NCBI GenBank assembly: GCA_019321725.1
Contig: CM033107.1
Coordinates: 13,135,445-13,199,444, forward strand
Reading direction: 5' to 3'
DNA from: Paulownia fortunei
Lineage: Eukaryota > Streptophyta > Magnoliopsida > Lamiales > Paulowniaceae
DNA length: 64,000 bases
The notes below the pieces were generated by a model, which saw only the letters and a program-made list of their open reading frames with translations, had not been told where the DNA came from and ran no database searches. Each line of letters begins with the position of its first letter. The stretch's first letter is position 1. Below are positions 22,900 through 34,862 of the stretch, piece by piece. Position numbers and translations under genes: made by a program.

Positions 22900-25500
22900 T
22901 TTAGTGGAAAATGATTCGTCATCCTGGATAGTTGATTCGGGAGACACTAATCATGTTTGTTCTTCTTGGTAGAAACTTAATTCTTTTAAGGAGCTTGTCG
23001 AAGAGACATGCACGATGAAAGTTGGCAATGGGGCCTTGGTTTCAGCAAAAGCAGTAGAAGTTGTCCACCTAAATTTTAGGAATAAATATTTAGTTTTGAA
23101 CAATGTTTATTTCAAGTTGCAAGAATAATTATTTAGTGTTTTTTTATAATAATGAGATTATTATTTCTAGAAATGGTATAAACACTTGTCATGCAATAAT
23201 GGATAATGGACTTTATGTGTTAAGGCCTAATGAACAACCACTACTTAATGTCAAAATGTTTAAAATATAATATCCTAAGCATAAAAAGTAAGAGGTTTGT
23301 CAAGAGGATAAAATGTATCTTTGGTACCTAAGGTTATGGTATATTAATCTAGATAGGATAAACAGGTTAGCTAAGGATAGTCCTTTAAGAGAGCGAAAAC
23401 TTGGCACTCTTCGTATTTATGAATCTTATATAAAGGCTAAAATGACTAAAATACCTTTCACTTGAAAGGGCAATAGCACCAAAAAACCACGTGAGCTTGT
23501 TCATACTGATGTTTGTGGTCCTATGACCATACAATCTAGAGGTGGTTGTGAATATTCATCAAATTTATTGATAATTCTTCAAGATATAGTTTTGTTTATC
23601 TAATGTAAAGGAAATCTAAAACTTTTGAAAGTGTAAAGAATTCCAAGCAAAGATCGAAATGCAATTAGGTAAATCCTTGAAGTCTCTAAATTAGATCGAT
23701 GAGGCGAGTATGTTGATACTGAATTCAAGGACTATATGCTAGAGCATGGTATTATATACCAACTCATAACACTTTGAAATCCTAAGCAAAATAGTGTTGT
23801 TGAGAGGAGAAACTAGACTTTACTTGATGGGGTGAGGTCCATGATGAACTACTTATCATTGCCAGATTCATTTTGGGGTTATGCACTACAATCTGTACAT
23901 TTTGAATGTAGTACCTTCCAAGTCTATCCAAAAGACATCCTTAGAGTTATGGAATGGTAGTAAGCCTACTTTACATCAATTTTGCATATGGAGGTGTCCG
24001 GCATATGTGCTTAAAGGAAAGACTGGAAAGTTGCAACAACATCAGAAGTGTGTCTGTTTATGGGATACCCCAAAGGTACAAGAGGAGGTTTGTTTTATAA
24101 TCCTCAAGATAAAAAGGTAATTATATCCACAAATGCCAGATTTCTTGAAAACGATTGTATAACAAACTTCAAAACTTATAGTAAAGTTGTACTAGAGGAG
24201 TTACTTTCTGACTAGTTCAAACCACAACCAATAAGAGTTGTTGGACAATATATCCAGAGGAACCCCCAACTCTGAATACAATGTCATCCCAACTCAACGT
24301 AGTGAGAGGTCTGTAAGACTATCCAACTACAAAGAGGATGGAGAGGTACAAGTTCCTGTCTTAGACAACAGTGAGGATGATCGAATGGCAAGAGGCTATG
24401 AACTAGGAAATGGAGTCTATGAACTAAAATTTTGTCTGGCAACTTGTTGATCTACCTGAGGATGTCAGGCCTATTGGGTGTAAATGTATCTTCAAGAGGA
24501 AGAGAGGTGTACATGGAAAAGTAGAGACTTTCAAAGTAAGGCTAGTGGTGAAAGGCTATACTCAAAAAGAGGGTCTCGATTATTAGAAAACCTTCTGACT
24601 TGTAACTATGCTTAAATTTATATGCATATTGCTCTCTATTACTGCGAGCCTAGATTATGATATATAGCAAATGGATGTCAAGATAACCTTTCTGAATGGC
24701 TATCTTAGGGAAAACATCTATATGCAACAACCAGAGGGTTTCATTATAGACTAAAGTAAGCTTCTAGATCATGGAACGTAAGATTTAATGAGATTATTAA
24801 GTCTTATAGTTTTGATCAAAATGTTGATGAACCTTATATATACAAGTACATCAAAGACAAAAAGGTGATTTTCTTGGTACTTTATGTAGATAATATTCTA
24901 CTAATTGGGAATGATGTAGAAATATTATCTAATGTCTAGACTGACTAGCCAAGCAATTCCAAATAGAAGGTTTGGAATAAGCAAAGTATATTCTTGAGAT
25001 TCAAAATCACAATAACATAATATTGGCATCGTCTCAGACATCTTATATTGATAAGATAGAGACAAATTCTCTATGCCTTACTAGAAGGCATCCTTATGTA
25101 TGCCTTGTAGTGTACAAAGCTAGATATTTATTACGTGATAGGGATAGTCAGTCGTTTTCAGTCAAATTTAGGATTATGAAAAATGGTAAAGAATATTCTC
25201 AAGTATCTTAGGAGAATGAAACATTATATATTAGTTAATTTAGATGGAGACTTGAATCGCTTTAGATACATTGATTCTGATTTTGATCAGAAAAGGATAG
25301 TCAAAAGTTGATCTCTAAATCAGTGTCTACTAAGAGTGGATAAACCATAGTTTGGAGTAGTGTCAAAGTGTTAAATAATCCAATAATATTGATTCAACCT
25401 TGGAGGCTGAAAACCTAGTAGCTTACGAAGCAGCTAAAGAAGTAGTTTGGCTCAAGATTCTTTAAGTGATTTGGAAATTGTTCATAAAATATTCGAGAGT
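22900..25500 (+). pseudogene. Copia-2 pol pseudogene (protease, integrase, RT, RNase H)
   Basis: Pieces lie in copia order over several frames. Protease WIVDSGDTNHVCSS starts near 22925 with the catalytic DSG. Integrase runs from RELVHTDVCGP (about 23490) to LELWNGSKPTLHQFCIWRCPA and VLKGKTGKL (23940-24030). RT begins with WQLVDLPEDVRPIGCKCIFK (from about 24437). Its catalytic box at 24884-24895 reads YVDN instead of YVDD, so one of the paired metal-binding aspartates is lost. An RNase H relic with YEAAKEVVWLKI lies near 25425. Stops and shifts occur throughout. Confidence 0.88.
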
Positions 25501-25546
25501 CAAATGTTGGGAGAGGACTTATAGAAATGTCTCACTTGCTTTAGGA

Positions 25547-25558
25547 CAAGTGGGAGAT
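25547..25558 (+). promoter_or_regulatory. Copia-2 polypurine tract
   Basis: CAAGTGGGAGAT directly before TGTTAG of the 3' LTR; a classical plant copia sequence at this place. Confidence 0.92.
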
Positions 25559-27212
25559 TGTTAGAGATAATACCCTAAAAGCGTATATTAGTACATTAAT
25601 TGTTAAATTAATAAAATAATATTTGATACTTGTTTTATGCACATTGTATGCTTATGAATATAAAAAAATCCCCATTTATTTATGTAATCATAATCTTAGT
25701 ATATAAGTGTTATATATGAGATGATTAAGATTATAGATAATAGACTAAATTAGTACATAATAAAATTAATTAAAGTTGGGATCATTAATTAAATCATATT
25801 AGTATGGTCCATTAACATTAAGAATGTAATGGTCTTATCCGGACTATTGATGTAGTGACATTATAATGGAGGCATTTTATATAAAGTGATTATATAGGAT
25901 TGGACTAGATATAATTTGAATTTTCACATAAATCTCATTGTTTTTAGAAAATTCAAATAACAACAATAGATGATCATATATGGATTGATCTTAATCCTGA
26001 GTGGTTATAGACTTCTATTTATTTTAGTATGATCTTTGATTTGCTCATTAAATATTTGTTGGTTAGCATTTCCAAACACCTTCATTTTGGGATCATATTG
26101 GGATAGGTAGCTGGAAATGTAACTTACAGATATGGAATTTATAACTTTCCATGGGAATTGAAAAGACGATTCTCTTAATTAGTTAATTTTGGAACTGAAC
26201 AGTAGAGTGCTCAAATTTATAATTTGGTTATAAATTAACTATTCACTAGTGAATTAACGGTAAATAAGGAAAACGATAGAATTAGAGAGGTTAACGAAAA
26301 ATCTAGCTCTAATTATGAATTGTCTTTGAAATGTCAAACCATATGTAATGATCATATCGATGGACTACTTAGTATTGATCAGAGTAAATTATTCTATAAT
26401 TGCAAGAGTGCAATTCCAGAATTTTAATAGAGTAATTTTGGAATTAATAAAATGGATGAATTAATTAAAGAGTTTAATTAATTATTTGGATTTATTGGAG
26501 CTTGCAATTATAGGTCTCTAGGTCCCCAATCCATCTTCATAAACACTAAAATGGATTTTATGCAATAAATTTAATTATACTTGTAATTGTAGGAAATTAT
26601 TTCCTAAATTGGGTATGAATTATAAATATAAAAAATTATCGAGAATATCTAATATTATTGAGTAATAAATAAATATAAGATATTTATTTTGATATTTATA
26701 ATAATTATCTAGAATTATGAACTCTAGATAATTACAGAGGAAGTTAATGATAACTTTCCTATGAGATAAAGGCATCTACCTATTAGAGTTAGAAGAGGAT
26801 TAGGAATAGGAATTCATCAAGTCTAAAAGGGAATCTCTGCCTCTCCCTCATGAACTACATGGTTTTTACCAAGAGAGAGAGAGAGAAAATTCTCTAGCTT
26901 CTTGTTGAAAATTTTCCTTCCACTTTTCTAAGCTTAATTTTGTGATTTTATGAATTGAAAATATCATAGGATAAATTATACAGTATAATTTAATTTTGAG
27001 TTACGTATGCCCACTCGTCCCATTGATGTGGAGGCTTGGATTGAAAGACCTTGGTGTCTGATTCAATCAAATTAAAGTTTGGTGAGGAAGGTTTGAAGAT
27101 TTTAAAAGCATAATTAGAAAATAAATTGCATTTTTCTATCAGGTTGTGTTTTCTGAAACTTTCATGAATATATTTGTTATATTCTTTTGTTTTAGAAATG
27201 ACTAAAATTACA
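25559..27212 (+). repeat. Copia-2 3' LTR
   Basis: About 1654 bp starting TGTTAGAGATAATACCC. Direct repeat of 19103-20674 with many differences, so the insertion is old. Similarity to the 5' LTR ends at CTAAAATTACA. Confidence 0.88.
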
Positions 27213-27700
27213 TATTCATATAAATGCATTAATTTTGTATACCATGTGTTTTCTCTGTGCGTGATTTGATCACAAATAAATTAAAATAATTTTATTCGAT
27301 AAGAATTGATTTCCAATATTAGTTATATGTATACTCTAATAACTAAGAGAACATAGAATAATAATGTTGCATACAACTATTACTCTGAGAAAAATATATG
27401 TAAAACCCAAGTGAAAACTTGTAATGCCAATTATATATGCAATAGAGTTATGAAAGCTTCACATTAAATTATTTCACAATTCATTTTTTTTAATTTGAGC
27501 AATCTCGATGCTTTCATCAAATATTTCCATTAACATTATTTTGGCATTCAAAAATTTTCATTTCTAGAAATGAGTTACTAAAATTTAGGAAAAATTGAAG
27601 TACTTATCAATTACAAAATGGTAATGTTATGAAAAGATCACAAGAAAAGAGCGAATAAATTTTGAAGAGTAACATGCTACTTCAAAAGTAATTTTGGATA
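27213..27700. other. AT-rich spacer, nothing recognised
   Basis: No supported feature. Confidence 0.45.
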
Positions 27701-27708
27701 GTAAAATA

Positions 27709-28326
27709 TAGGAATGACAACAGAATGAATTTGGGCCAAACTCAAAATCCACCCCGCCCAGAACCCAAAATCTGATGGGTCCAATCTGCCTGGACCTGCG
27801 GACTTGGTAATAATTTTGTCCTTGTTTTGAAAATTAATATTGACTTCAATTAAACAAAAAATAAAGAGATAAAAAGCACATTCTTTATGAACATCAACTA
27901 TTCACAGTGAAATGGGAGAAAGAAACTGCAGACATGTCAACAAAGGTCATTTCCTATTGCAAAAAAGAAAAAGAAAGGTGACAAAAATACCTAGGAAACA
28001 GAGGGATTTCAAGGTATAAATACAAAGAAAATAAATATGTGGAGTAAAAGAGGAGGTGGTGTTGATTTAAAGAGAGGGAGAGCAGAATGAAGAAAACTAT
28101 AAACATACCATTTATATATTGAAAAAATAGTATGGGTAGGTTCGTGATAGGTCCAATAAAATACTATAGGGTGGGTAGAGAGTGGGTCTAATAGGTCGAG
28201 TTAATCACCCCAAATTTGGCTGGGATTAAAAAATCAAAATCCATTACCCGTCCCAAGACCCGTTTAGCTATCACATACCCACCCTGAGTGGAGCAGGTTT
28301 GTGACGGGTCTTTGATTTACCCAAAC
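27709..28326. mobile_element. hAT-type MITE, left part (split by Tat insertion)
   Basis: The left end is TAGGAATGACAACAGAATGA, a variant of the widespread plant hAT MITE terminus. The interior has GGGTCCAATC, ACCCGTCCCAAGACCCG and similar words. The other end is not found to the right on this contig. It appears reverse-complemented at 50533-50562, directly beside the other half of the Tat element, and restores the run ...TTTACCCAAACCCATATCC. The flanks GTAAAATA (27701-27708) and ATAAAATG (minus strand of 50525-50532) match in 6 of 8 positions. Confidence 0.6.
28322..28326. repeat. Target-site duplication of Tat element, 5' side
   Basis: CAAAC; its partner is GTTTG on the plus strand at 50558-50562, that is CAAAC in element orientation. 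Confidence 0.75.
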
Positions 28327-28685
28327 TATTAGGTAGATCAAAATCAAGCCCTAAAAGGTGTTAATTTTAGTCCAATAGGGTACATAGTACGCACCAAGGG
28401 CCCATTTTGGCCAAAGTCCCAAATTAGACATTTATAAATATCCCCTCTATACTCATTTATAAGGTACGCAGTTTATTTGTTACTTTATAGCTATAAGTTC
28501 AGTTACTATTTCCTCTCTAAAATACATTCTGACTTAAGCATCAGAGAGGCTTCCTTGGACCCTTCTAACCGTCTGTTTTTATCGCAGACAAGAATCCATC
28601 TTCCAGATAGCTGCTAGGAAGGAGTTAATCTCAATGAGTTTTTATATTAAGTTAGAATTACAACTTGATATATTACACCTCATCA
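28327..28685 (+). repeat. Tat 5' LTR
   Basis: About 359 bp from TATTAGGTAGATC to CACCTCATCA. It includes TATAAATATCCCC (near 28433), the transcription-start region and GACTTAAGCATCAGAGAGG, a phrase typical of Tat-lineage LTRs. It aligns with the reverse complement of 50563-50940, with many differences. Confidence 0.82.
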
Positions 28686-28687
28686 TT

Positions 28688-28705
28688 TGGCACTGTTTAT
28701 GAGAA
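28688..28705 (+). promoter_or_regulatory. Degenerate primer-binding site of Tat element
   Basis: TGGCACTGTTTATGAGAA two bases after the LTR resembles the plant gypsy TGGCGCC...GTGGG(A) primer sites with several changes. The exact tRNA is not assigned. Confidence 0.6.
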
Positions 28706-29359
28706 ATTTTGCCCTAAACACTAAGAATGTAGACCTAATCAATAGTAAGAGAAATCAGCTTACTATATACTCGTCCGAAGTGGGAGGCTAATGCATATAG
28801 GACCGATCAGCGGCCCCTTGTGATCTCACTCCACCTATCTTTGAGCCTTAGCACCAATTGGCTCTTTGAATACCAGAACAACAAGTTCTAACTGGGGAAC
28901 CCCAACAGGAGCAAAGGATTAAACTAAACACTGGAGAACCCAGAATATAACGAAGATGATACTGAAAGGAGAAACCAGGAGAAAGCTCCAGAAGAAATGA
29001 CTAGTAGAGAAATTCTCCTTATTAAGGAACAAATCAAGTGTCCAAAAAGAAGGGTAAGGCTCCCGCATCATCTCACTCCATCCTGCCTTGGACTAGGGAG
29101 TAACCACGTGAGTACCTATAACTAGTGGTAGTGCCCCCAAAGCGAAGCCTATTTTCTATAGCTATAGTAGCTCTCCTTTACTTTTAGGCATAAAGAACAT
29201 TAAGAAAAATTCTATGCTAAGCCTGACATGTTTGATTGAACTGATGTGGCCTACTACAAAATCTTCTGCACGATGCTTGTAAAGCGTGTGCTGACATGGT
29301 TTAATTAGCTACTTCCTTAATCGATTACTAGAGTTAAATAGTTGATGATACACTTTTTG
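28706..29359 (+). other. Tat leader and unreadable start of gag
   Basis: Between primer site and the recognisable gag relic no clear frame survives. Confidence 0.5.
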
Positions 29360-29870
29360 CATCAATTCTCCATCAACAAGAAGTATCACAAGACAACCGA
29401 CTAACTCTTCATATTGAAATAGAAAAAGCTTGATGGAGTATGTTTAGTAATTTTTTGAGGCTATGAATGAAGTCTGTCGCTCCTTTATGGCTAAGATAAG
29501 GAAGGCTTAAAGAATCCATCCTAGGAAAACCTCCAGACTCTCTGGAGGAGATGCTAGTGTGGACAGAGGTGCACAACCACATTGAAAAGGCCATCCACCT
29601 AAAAGTGGGAGTGAAATATAAACACAAAGAAGAATTAAAGAGTAATGAAAAGAGGACAGAGCAACGACCCCCTCTATTATACTTCTCCCATTACATCCTA
29701 AGGATCATAGAACCTTACTTAAAGATAATGGATGACCTTGAGTGCGAAAAGTCAAACAAGTATTGTTGCTTCCATCCTAATTGTGGATAAATTGTGGATG
29801 AATTCTTTTAGTTGAAGAGAGAAATCAAGAGGCTCATACAAAAGTGTTGCCTGAAAGAGTTTATCAACTA
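29360..29870 (+). pseudogene. Tat gag relic, C-terminal part
   Basis: Broken frames read as Tat-lineage gag. Near 29365-29400 there is a segment like the conserved SSKKHRKTT block. At 29551 EVHNHIEKAIHLKVGVKYK occupies the place of the usual RAEKYI..EEA block. At 29750-29860 NKYCCFHPNCG, then LKREIKRLIQKC..KEF after a stop, matches the C-terminal KYC.FH..HGH...C..LK.EIE.LI pattern. Stops and shifts prevent expression. Confidence 0.72.
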
Positions 29871-30129
29871 AGGACCCCCTGGAGAACCAGTAGCTGCATA
29901 GCGCCCCTCATGATGGAGAATCACCATGAGAGTAGCCTTATATACCTTAAGGGAGAGACGGGTATCTTGATAACCACCCCATTACAGGGATCATAATGTG
30001 GTCTCTAGAGGGACTTCGAGTGGAGACGCAAGGGGTGTGTTGAAAGAATATAAGAAAGCACTCGCAGAGCTCCAAGTTTAGTGAAATTAAATCCACCATG
30101 TCCAACAAATAAAGATAAAGTTAGCCTTC

Positions 30130-30600
30130 AGAGAATAGGACTTGAACCCTATAGCAAAGCGTAACGATGATGTCATCAACATCTCTATGACCTTGGCTAA
30201 TTTTTGGGTAAAAAATGTGTTGGTGGACAATAGCAGCATAACCAACATCATCTTCTACGATGCTTTTCAAAAATTGGGTCAACACCAAGCTAGTAAAAAA
30301 GAACACTCCCATCTTCAATTTTGTAGGAAGAGTGACAATGCACTAGGGGAGATTAAACTCCCATTATCTCTGGGACAAAACCCTTACGAGTCACCAAGGT
30401 GAAAAAAATCCTAGTTATGAAGACCCCCTCAACCTTTAAAGTTATAATGGGAAGCCCTAGCCTTAACATCTTCTAAGCGGTGGCTCAACTATATACATGA
30501 AAGTTAAGTTTTTTGCCTTCGTGGTAGTAAAGAAAGTTCGAGGCGACATAAAAGTCACGCATTAATGCTATGTTAGCATAATGAAGAATGCTAAGGTTCT
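30130..30600 (+). pseudogene. Tat protease relic
   Basis: Open from 30142 to 30402. NDDVINISMTLANFWVKNVLVDNSS (about 30166-30240) matches the Tat aspartic-protease start, where the catalytic motif is normally V-D-.-GSS. Here the glycine is lost (VDNSS), so the active site is damaged. IIFYDAFQKLG follows, matching the ILF..AF.KMG block. Downstream, FKVIMGSPSLNIF (about 30440-30475) matches the AILGRP.L..F block, with stops after it. In an intact element, reverse transcriptase would follow; here the sequence passes into the tandem-repeat region instead. Confidence 0.75.
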
Positions 30601-30989
30601 CTTAATACCTTCTGATCATAATGCATCGACCTTTGCAAATAAAGAAATAACAAGCCTATCAAACAAGCTTGAATCCATGACATCCTCCTTCCCGATTGAG
30701 AAAAAAGACTAAGAAAAGAAAAATTACTCACACCGAGGTGAGCTCTAGAGAACAATGAGGCCTTGCCTCGCCGCTCATGCTCTTAGATAATTCTTTTTTT
30801 AGGCTGAACACTTTATTTTTCAGCACCTTTATTTTCGGTAGATGTTGCTCTCTATTTATGTGAGATGAACAATTTTATTTACTGCACATGCATTATGAAT
30901 GTTAGTTTTCTTTTTTTATTTTATCATTTACTTATACGGGAAACTCCCCCTTTGCTTGCAATCAGCCCCTACGGGGTGCATTATGTCAC
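30601..30989 (+). other. Non-coding stretch of Tat between protease and tandem repeat
   Basis: No RT, RNase H or integrase motif is found where they should be. The sequence has 3'-region character (T-rich, no frame). The deletion junction that removed pol must be here, probably near 30650-30800. Confidence 0.55.
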
Positions 30990-31140
30990 AAACCACATGG
31001 AGAGAACATAAAAGGCTTCTAGTAAGAGGTTGTGCAACGCAGTTCGTGGCGTATGCCCAAAACACAAATGGTTGTTAGTAAGAGGCTTTCCAACGTAATC
31101 CGTGGGGCATGCCCAATACATAAAAGGTTGTCAATAGGAG
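30990..31140 (+). repeat. ~57 bp tandem repeat of Tat 3' region (part 1)
   Basis: Units start around GTAAGAGG at 31023 and 31079, with a further start AATAGGAG at 31133 cut by the Athila LTR. They share GTTGTTAGTAAGAGGCT, a CAA.G.AGT..GTGG middle and GTATGCCCAA..CA.AAA ends. The matching units on the other half are at 52880-53171 (minus strand). Confidence 0.82.
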
Positions 31141-33170
31141 TGATGAATGTCATCAAGCATACCAAATTAAAACCTTACTAATAAAATAATTTTACAAGTA
31201 TTGTGTGAGTAAGGGTCGATCCCACAAATAACAAAGCTAATTAATTTATTATCGAATCAGCAACTAGAAACTCGACTCACTAATAATGTGCTATAATTAA
31301 GAAATTAAAATAATAAGGTACTTAGGATAAGGGATCTGCTATTGAGTTTTAGATAGAGGAACAATTATTTATTATTCTTTTTACCCCTTTTTAAATACCA
31401 CTATTAGAATTCATGCATAAAGAAGGTTCTAATGAGAAGATATTATCAGTTAACTCATGCATTATGGTGATCATGATATTGTCTTACTCTTTTTAAATTA
31501 TCTTTTAATGCCAAAACTTGTTTATGAGATCAAGTATTTATTCACACCTTTGTCTACAATAAATAAGGGTTTCACGTTAGTAGTCGATATAGTAAAACCA
31601 GACATCTAGTTAAATGAATCCACATATTTGTTGTGCCATTAGTGATATATAAATTAAGAGCCACCACTAAGTAAGGAGGGTTTAATCATAAATTATGATA
31701 ATAATACAGCACATTTAAATGTTATGCACTTTTACAGCCGTTCATCTTCCTCCATCAAGAAGTTCACCCTTTCTCCTCAATCAAATAAAATTTAGAAAGA
31801 CATAAAGAAAATAGAGAAAACTAAATATAAAAGAGAAACTAAAGAAGACATTTTTAGTACAACTAGAAAACTTAATATAAAGGAGGGGGGTTTGATTTGA
31901 TTAATTAAATTGCAGAAAATGGAACTAAACTAAAATTTGTACTTTAATGAAAATCAAATAGATGGACACCATAATGATGAAGTTTTGGTTAAGGTTGCAT
32001 TCGCCACCACTAGACAATAAATTGTGAATTGATATTAATATTACTCCCACTTTTTTATTGAAACTATCAACCATATATAACAACAAGTTCTATTATCCCA
32101 ATCTTTCCTTTGTTTCTTGTTAGATAGAGCATGCTCTCTACCTAATTTTCTACTATTTGACAATCTAGAACAAACACCCTAGATTCAATTTAACAGAAGC
32201 ATTAAGGTCAGAAAGATAGATTGATCTAAATAACAAACATGCAAGTTCAGATTGTTCAGCTTATGTTATGTTCCACATCATGATTAACAAAAATATCCCA
32301 TAATCATTAATCACAATTCACTAATTATGATTAAAAATTCAAGATAATTATGGATCAAGAATTCTGATCTAATTTTAGGTAATTCTCAAGCCCTATTTAT
32401 AGTAGAAAAGTGCCCAAATTAGCATCTACAATGCACTCCAAATTTGCTCCAAATTCACTCTAAATTCACATGTCCTTCTTGAATTCGAATATTGTTACAC
32501 ATTTTTCTCCTTGCAATCAGCTGATTTTGGAAAAGTAGCCAATATGAAAGTTGTAGCTTTGTCTGTTAGCTATTTTTCAACTTGAATCGCCTAACTCCAA
32601 CCACTAGAAAGAAAGTTATGCTTGACTTAAGGAGTTGTGTTAGCATAGATAGATCATTTCTAATATAAATATTTGAATGAATTTTGTTCATTTATCAAAG
32701 TTGAATTAGGCTGAGTTTTCAACAAAAAATTATCATTCTATTTCTTAGATTTCAAATGAAGTAAGATTTAGGTCGATACTACTTTTGAGCGTGCAGTTAT
32801 GCCCAAAATATAAAAACTGCGCAAGTCTAGAAATTTGCTAATTTTTAATTTAATGCAAGCCCAACAATCACTTGCAAAGTTTAAATGATTTCTTACATAT
32901 ATTTTGATCCACACATGATAGGCTTAGGCAAAAATAGCCATTTTCTTCTAATTGTGATGCTTCTTTAATCTAGTGAAGTATTATCTCGTAATTTGCTAAC
33001 AAAATATATTGTCTTATTCAGTTTCATTTTTGCTCATTTTGATCTCTTCTTGTCAATTAATTTCCAAATTCCTATAAAACACAAAACATTAATAAATAAT
33101 ATTAATGAAAACAAAGCAAGAGAAATATAAATGAATTGATATAAAAATATATATAAATATGCACTTATCA
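31141..33170 (-). repeat. Athila-1 3' LTR
   Basis: About 2.0 kb. On the minus strand it begins TGATAAGTGCATATTT and ends GACATTCATCA. It aligns along its length with 53172-55574. It contains the conserved Athila LTR end block (GTAAGGGTCGATCCCAC on the plus strand near 31210). Long LTRs and an adjacent polypurine tract fit Athila. Confidence 0.9.
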
Positions 33171-33185
33171 AATTCTCCTATACTT
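33171..33185 (-). promoter_or_regulatory. Athila-1 polypurine tract
   Basis: On the minus strand AAGTATAGGAGAATT ends directly at TGATAAG of the 3' LTR. It follows CTCGAGGTGAGCAAGGGTT, a phrase common before the polypurine tract of plant Athila-like elements. This shows the LTR is the 3' one of a minus-strand element. Confidence 0.8.
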
Positions 33186-34762
33186 AACCCTTGCTCACCT
33201 CGAGCGAACCTAAAAGAAAATCTAAACTAATCCACTTTCGTAGGAAATTACAATTGCATTTAGCATATACAACAAGCTTTTAATCCCCTATGTGGCCTAT
33301 AAAGGACAAGTTACAGTTTCATGATGGCTTTCGATGGTGCTATCCACAAACACCTATAATAACTAACTTTCAACTATTAATCTGAGGAAGCAACAAAGTA
33401 ATATGAAAATGAAATCAAACAAGTGTTGACGCCTTTTAGTCATTCAAAAGCCAATACATTTCCATAATAATCATATTCAATTGTATGTGTGAATAGCTAA
33501 TGTCAATAATGATGAAATCATGCATGCTTCAAATAAGTGAATTCCCATAAAACCTCACAAAAACCATCACTTGGTTTTCAATACAAAAGTTAAACATTAT
33601 AGGCTCCTCATTTGGTACAAATTTCCACCATACTGAAGGCACCACATGAAATCAAAAGGTATTCAATAAAGATTGTAATGGGGACAAAATGTAGTAATGT
33701 AGCTAAGAAATGAAAGGATAGGATGCAACAAAGGTTCTAAAAACTTTTTAGGGTTAGAGACATAGAGTTCATTAATGGAGAATTCTCATACTCCATGAAT
33801 TTCAATAACGAGGCCTATTGTTATTAAGTTGGGCCCTTCTTCATCATTCTTATTGACTTTGCACCATCTTATTTTTAGTTTCAACTCATAATATTTTTAT
33901 TCATCAGTTTGAAACTTTTTTTCTTTATTTTCTTATTTTTTTAGAACTCCAACTCAAATTTTTTTTGCAAGCTCACCTTTTCAATAGAATGCCTCTTAAG
34001 CTCCAAATCATTTTTAGAATAAGGGTAGGATAATAATGTATTTAGGCTAGATAAGAAGATATGGTTACCATATAAAAAGCTGATCCATTGAAAGACTCAA
34101 AGTAGCTTACTATAGGGGATGTTCTCTTGGAACATTACCTGGGGAACAAACTAATTTGTCCATGGTGCTAGAAAGTCTAGTGCCTTAGTTATTTTTTAAG
34201 TGGTGCTCAATTAGTTGTTCACCTCAACATATCAAAAGAAAACGTTCTAACACTCCACTCCTACATTTTGAAAACCTAAGTGATGATTAAAGTAAGTACA
34301 TAAAAACTACCTATTTTGACATACTTGTTTCCACCCCGAATAACATAACTATATGTGCAAAAAGATTTGAATATAATTATTAGAAAAATATACCAACCAA
34401 AGAACAAAATCAAGGTCCGAAACAACATCTATCATCAATCACAACCACATTATTCATGCTTAATTTTAATTATTGAAGTTGGAAAAATATCTACGACTCA
34501 AAAATAATTAACAATGCACAAACTTTTAGTTTAAAACTTCACGAACATGCCATGTTTAACAAAACAAAAATAGGGGTACAACTCAAAGATATTAAACTTA
34601 CTCTTTACTCTACTACACTTTTTCATGGTGTCAATTGAATTAAAAGTGAATAACTTGAATTTTTTTTTTAAAAGTAACTAGGAAAGCACACAATGAACAC
34701 ACCAAACATATCAACCATCCCTACCCCCAACCTAATCAAGATATTGTCCCCAATATCGAAAA
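33186..34762 (-). other. Athila-1 3' non-coding region
   Basis: No coding frame. The plus-strand wording TACCCCCAACCTAATCAAGATATTGTCCCCAAT (in pieces, 34720-34756) and the stretch before the polypurine tract are typical of the long non-coding region between pol and 3' LTR in Athila elements. The segment 34255-34596 is shared with the insertion in the hAT transposase (4063-4405). No envelope-like ORF is readable. Confidence 0.6.
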
Positions 34763-34862
34763 NNNNNNNNNNNNNNNNNNNNNNNNNNNNNNNNNNNNNN
34801 NNNNNNNNNNNNNNNNNNNNNNNNNNNNNNNNNNNNNNNNNNNNNNNNNNNNNNNNNNNNNN
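34763..34862. other. Assembly gap (100 N)
   Basis: Exactly 100 N, the conventional placeholder for a gap of unknown size. The sequence resumes exactly at the start word of an R unit (TGGACCAATTGTAG), as if the contig broke inside a tandem repeat. The orientation evidence described in the findings suggests a wrong join here. Confidence 1.

Larger units (their letters stand above)
19103..27212 (+). mobile_element. Ty1/copia LTR retrotransposon with long LTRs (Copia-2)
   Basis: Direct LTRs of about 1.6 kb (19103-20674 and 25559-27212) start TGTTAG and end TTACA. The interior holds decayed gag (zinc knuckle), protease, integrase, RT and RNase H in the copia order. A textbook polypurine tract (CAAGTGGGAGAT) precedes the 3' LTR. 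The flanking 5-mers (TTAGT left, TATTC right) do not match, and I see no TGGTATCAGAGC after the 5' LTR, so either the ends have drifted or my 3' boundary is off by a few bases. Confidence 0.92.
28327..31140 (+). mobile_element. Tat-type Ty3/gypsy element, 5' half
   Basis: Contains the 5' LTR, a degenerate primer site, a gag relic, a protease relic and the first units of a ~57 bp tandem repeat. It stops at the Athila LTR boundary (31141). Its continuation is at 50563-53171 in opposite orientation. The flank CAAAC (28322-28326) equals the flank of the 3' LTR there. The gag and protease wording is typical of the Tat lineage. No reverse transcriptase, RNase H or integrase is present in either half. 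Confidence 0.82.
31141..34762 (-). mobile_element. Athila-1, 3' part (3' LTR and 3' non-coding region)
   Basis: Reading the minus strand: 3' non-coding region, polypurine tract (about 33185-33171), then the 3' LTR (33170 to 31141). It is inserted in the Tat tandem repeat (flank AGGAG, 31136-31140). The rest of the element continues beyond the gap; the matching 5' LTR, gag and pol are at 53172-61060 in opposite orientation. Confidence 0.85.

Noticed and set aside
28270..28290. MITE right end at TATCACATA (28277)
   Set aside because: The following bases give no target duplication, and the MITE wording continues to 28326 and is completed at 50533-50562.
31141..33170. Solo LTR
   Set aside because: The flanks do not match (AGGAG against AATTC), and a polypurine tract with Athila 3' non-coding sequence adjoins its right side, so it is the 3' LTR of a longer element.
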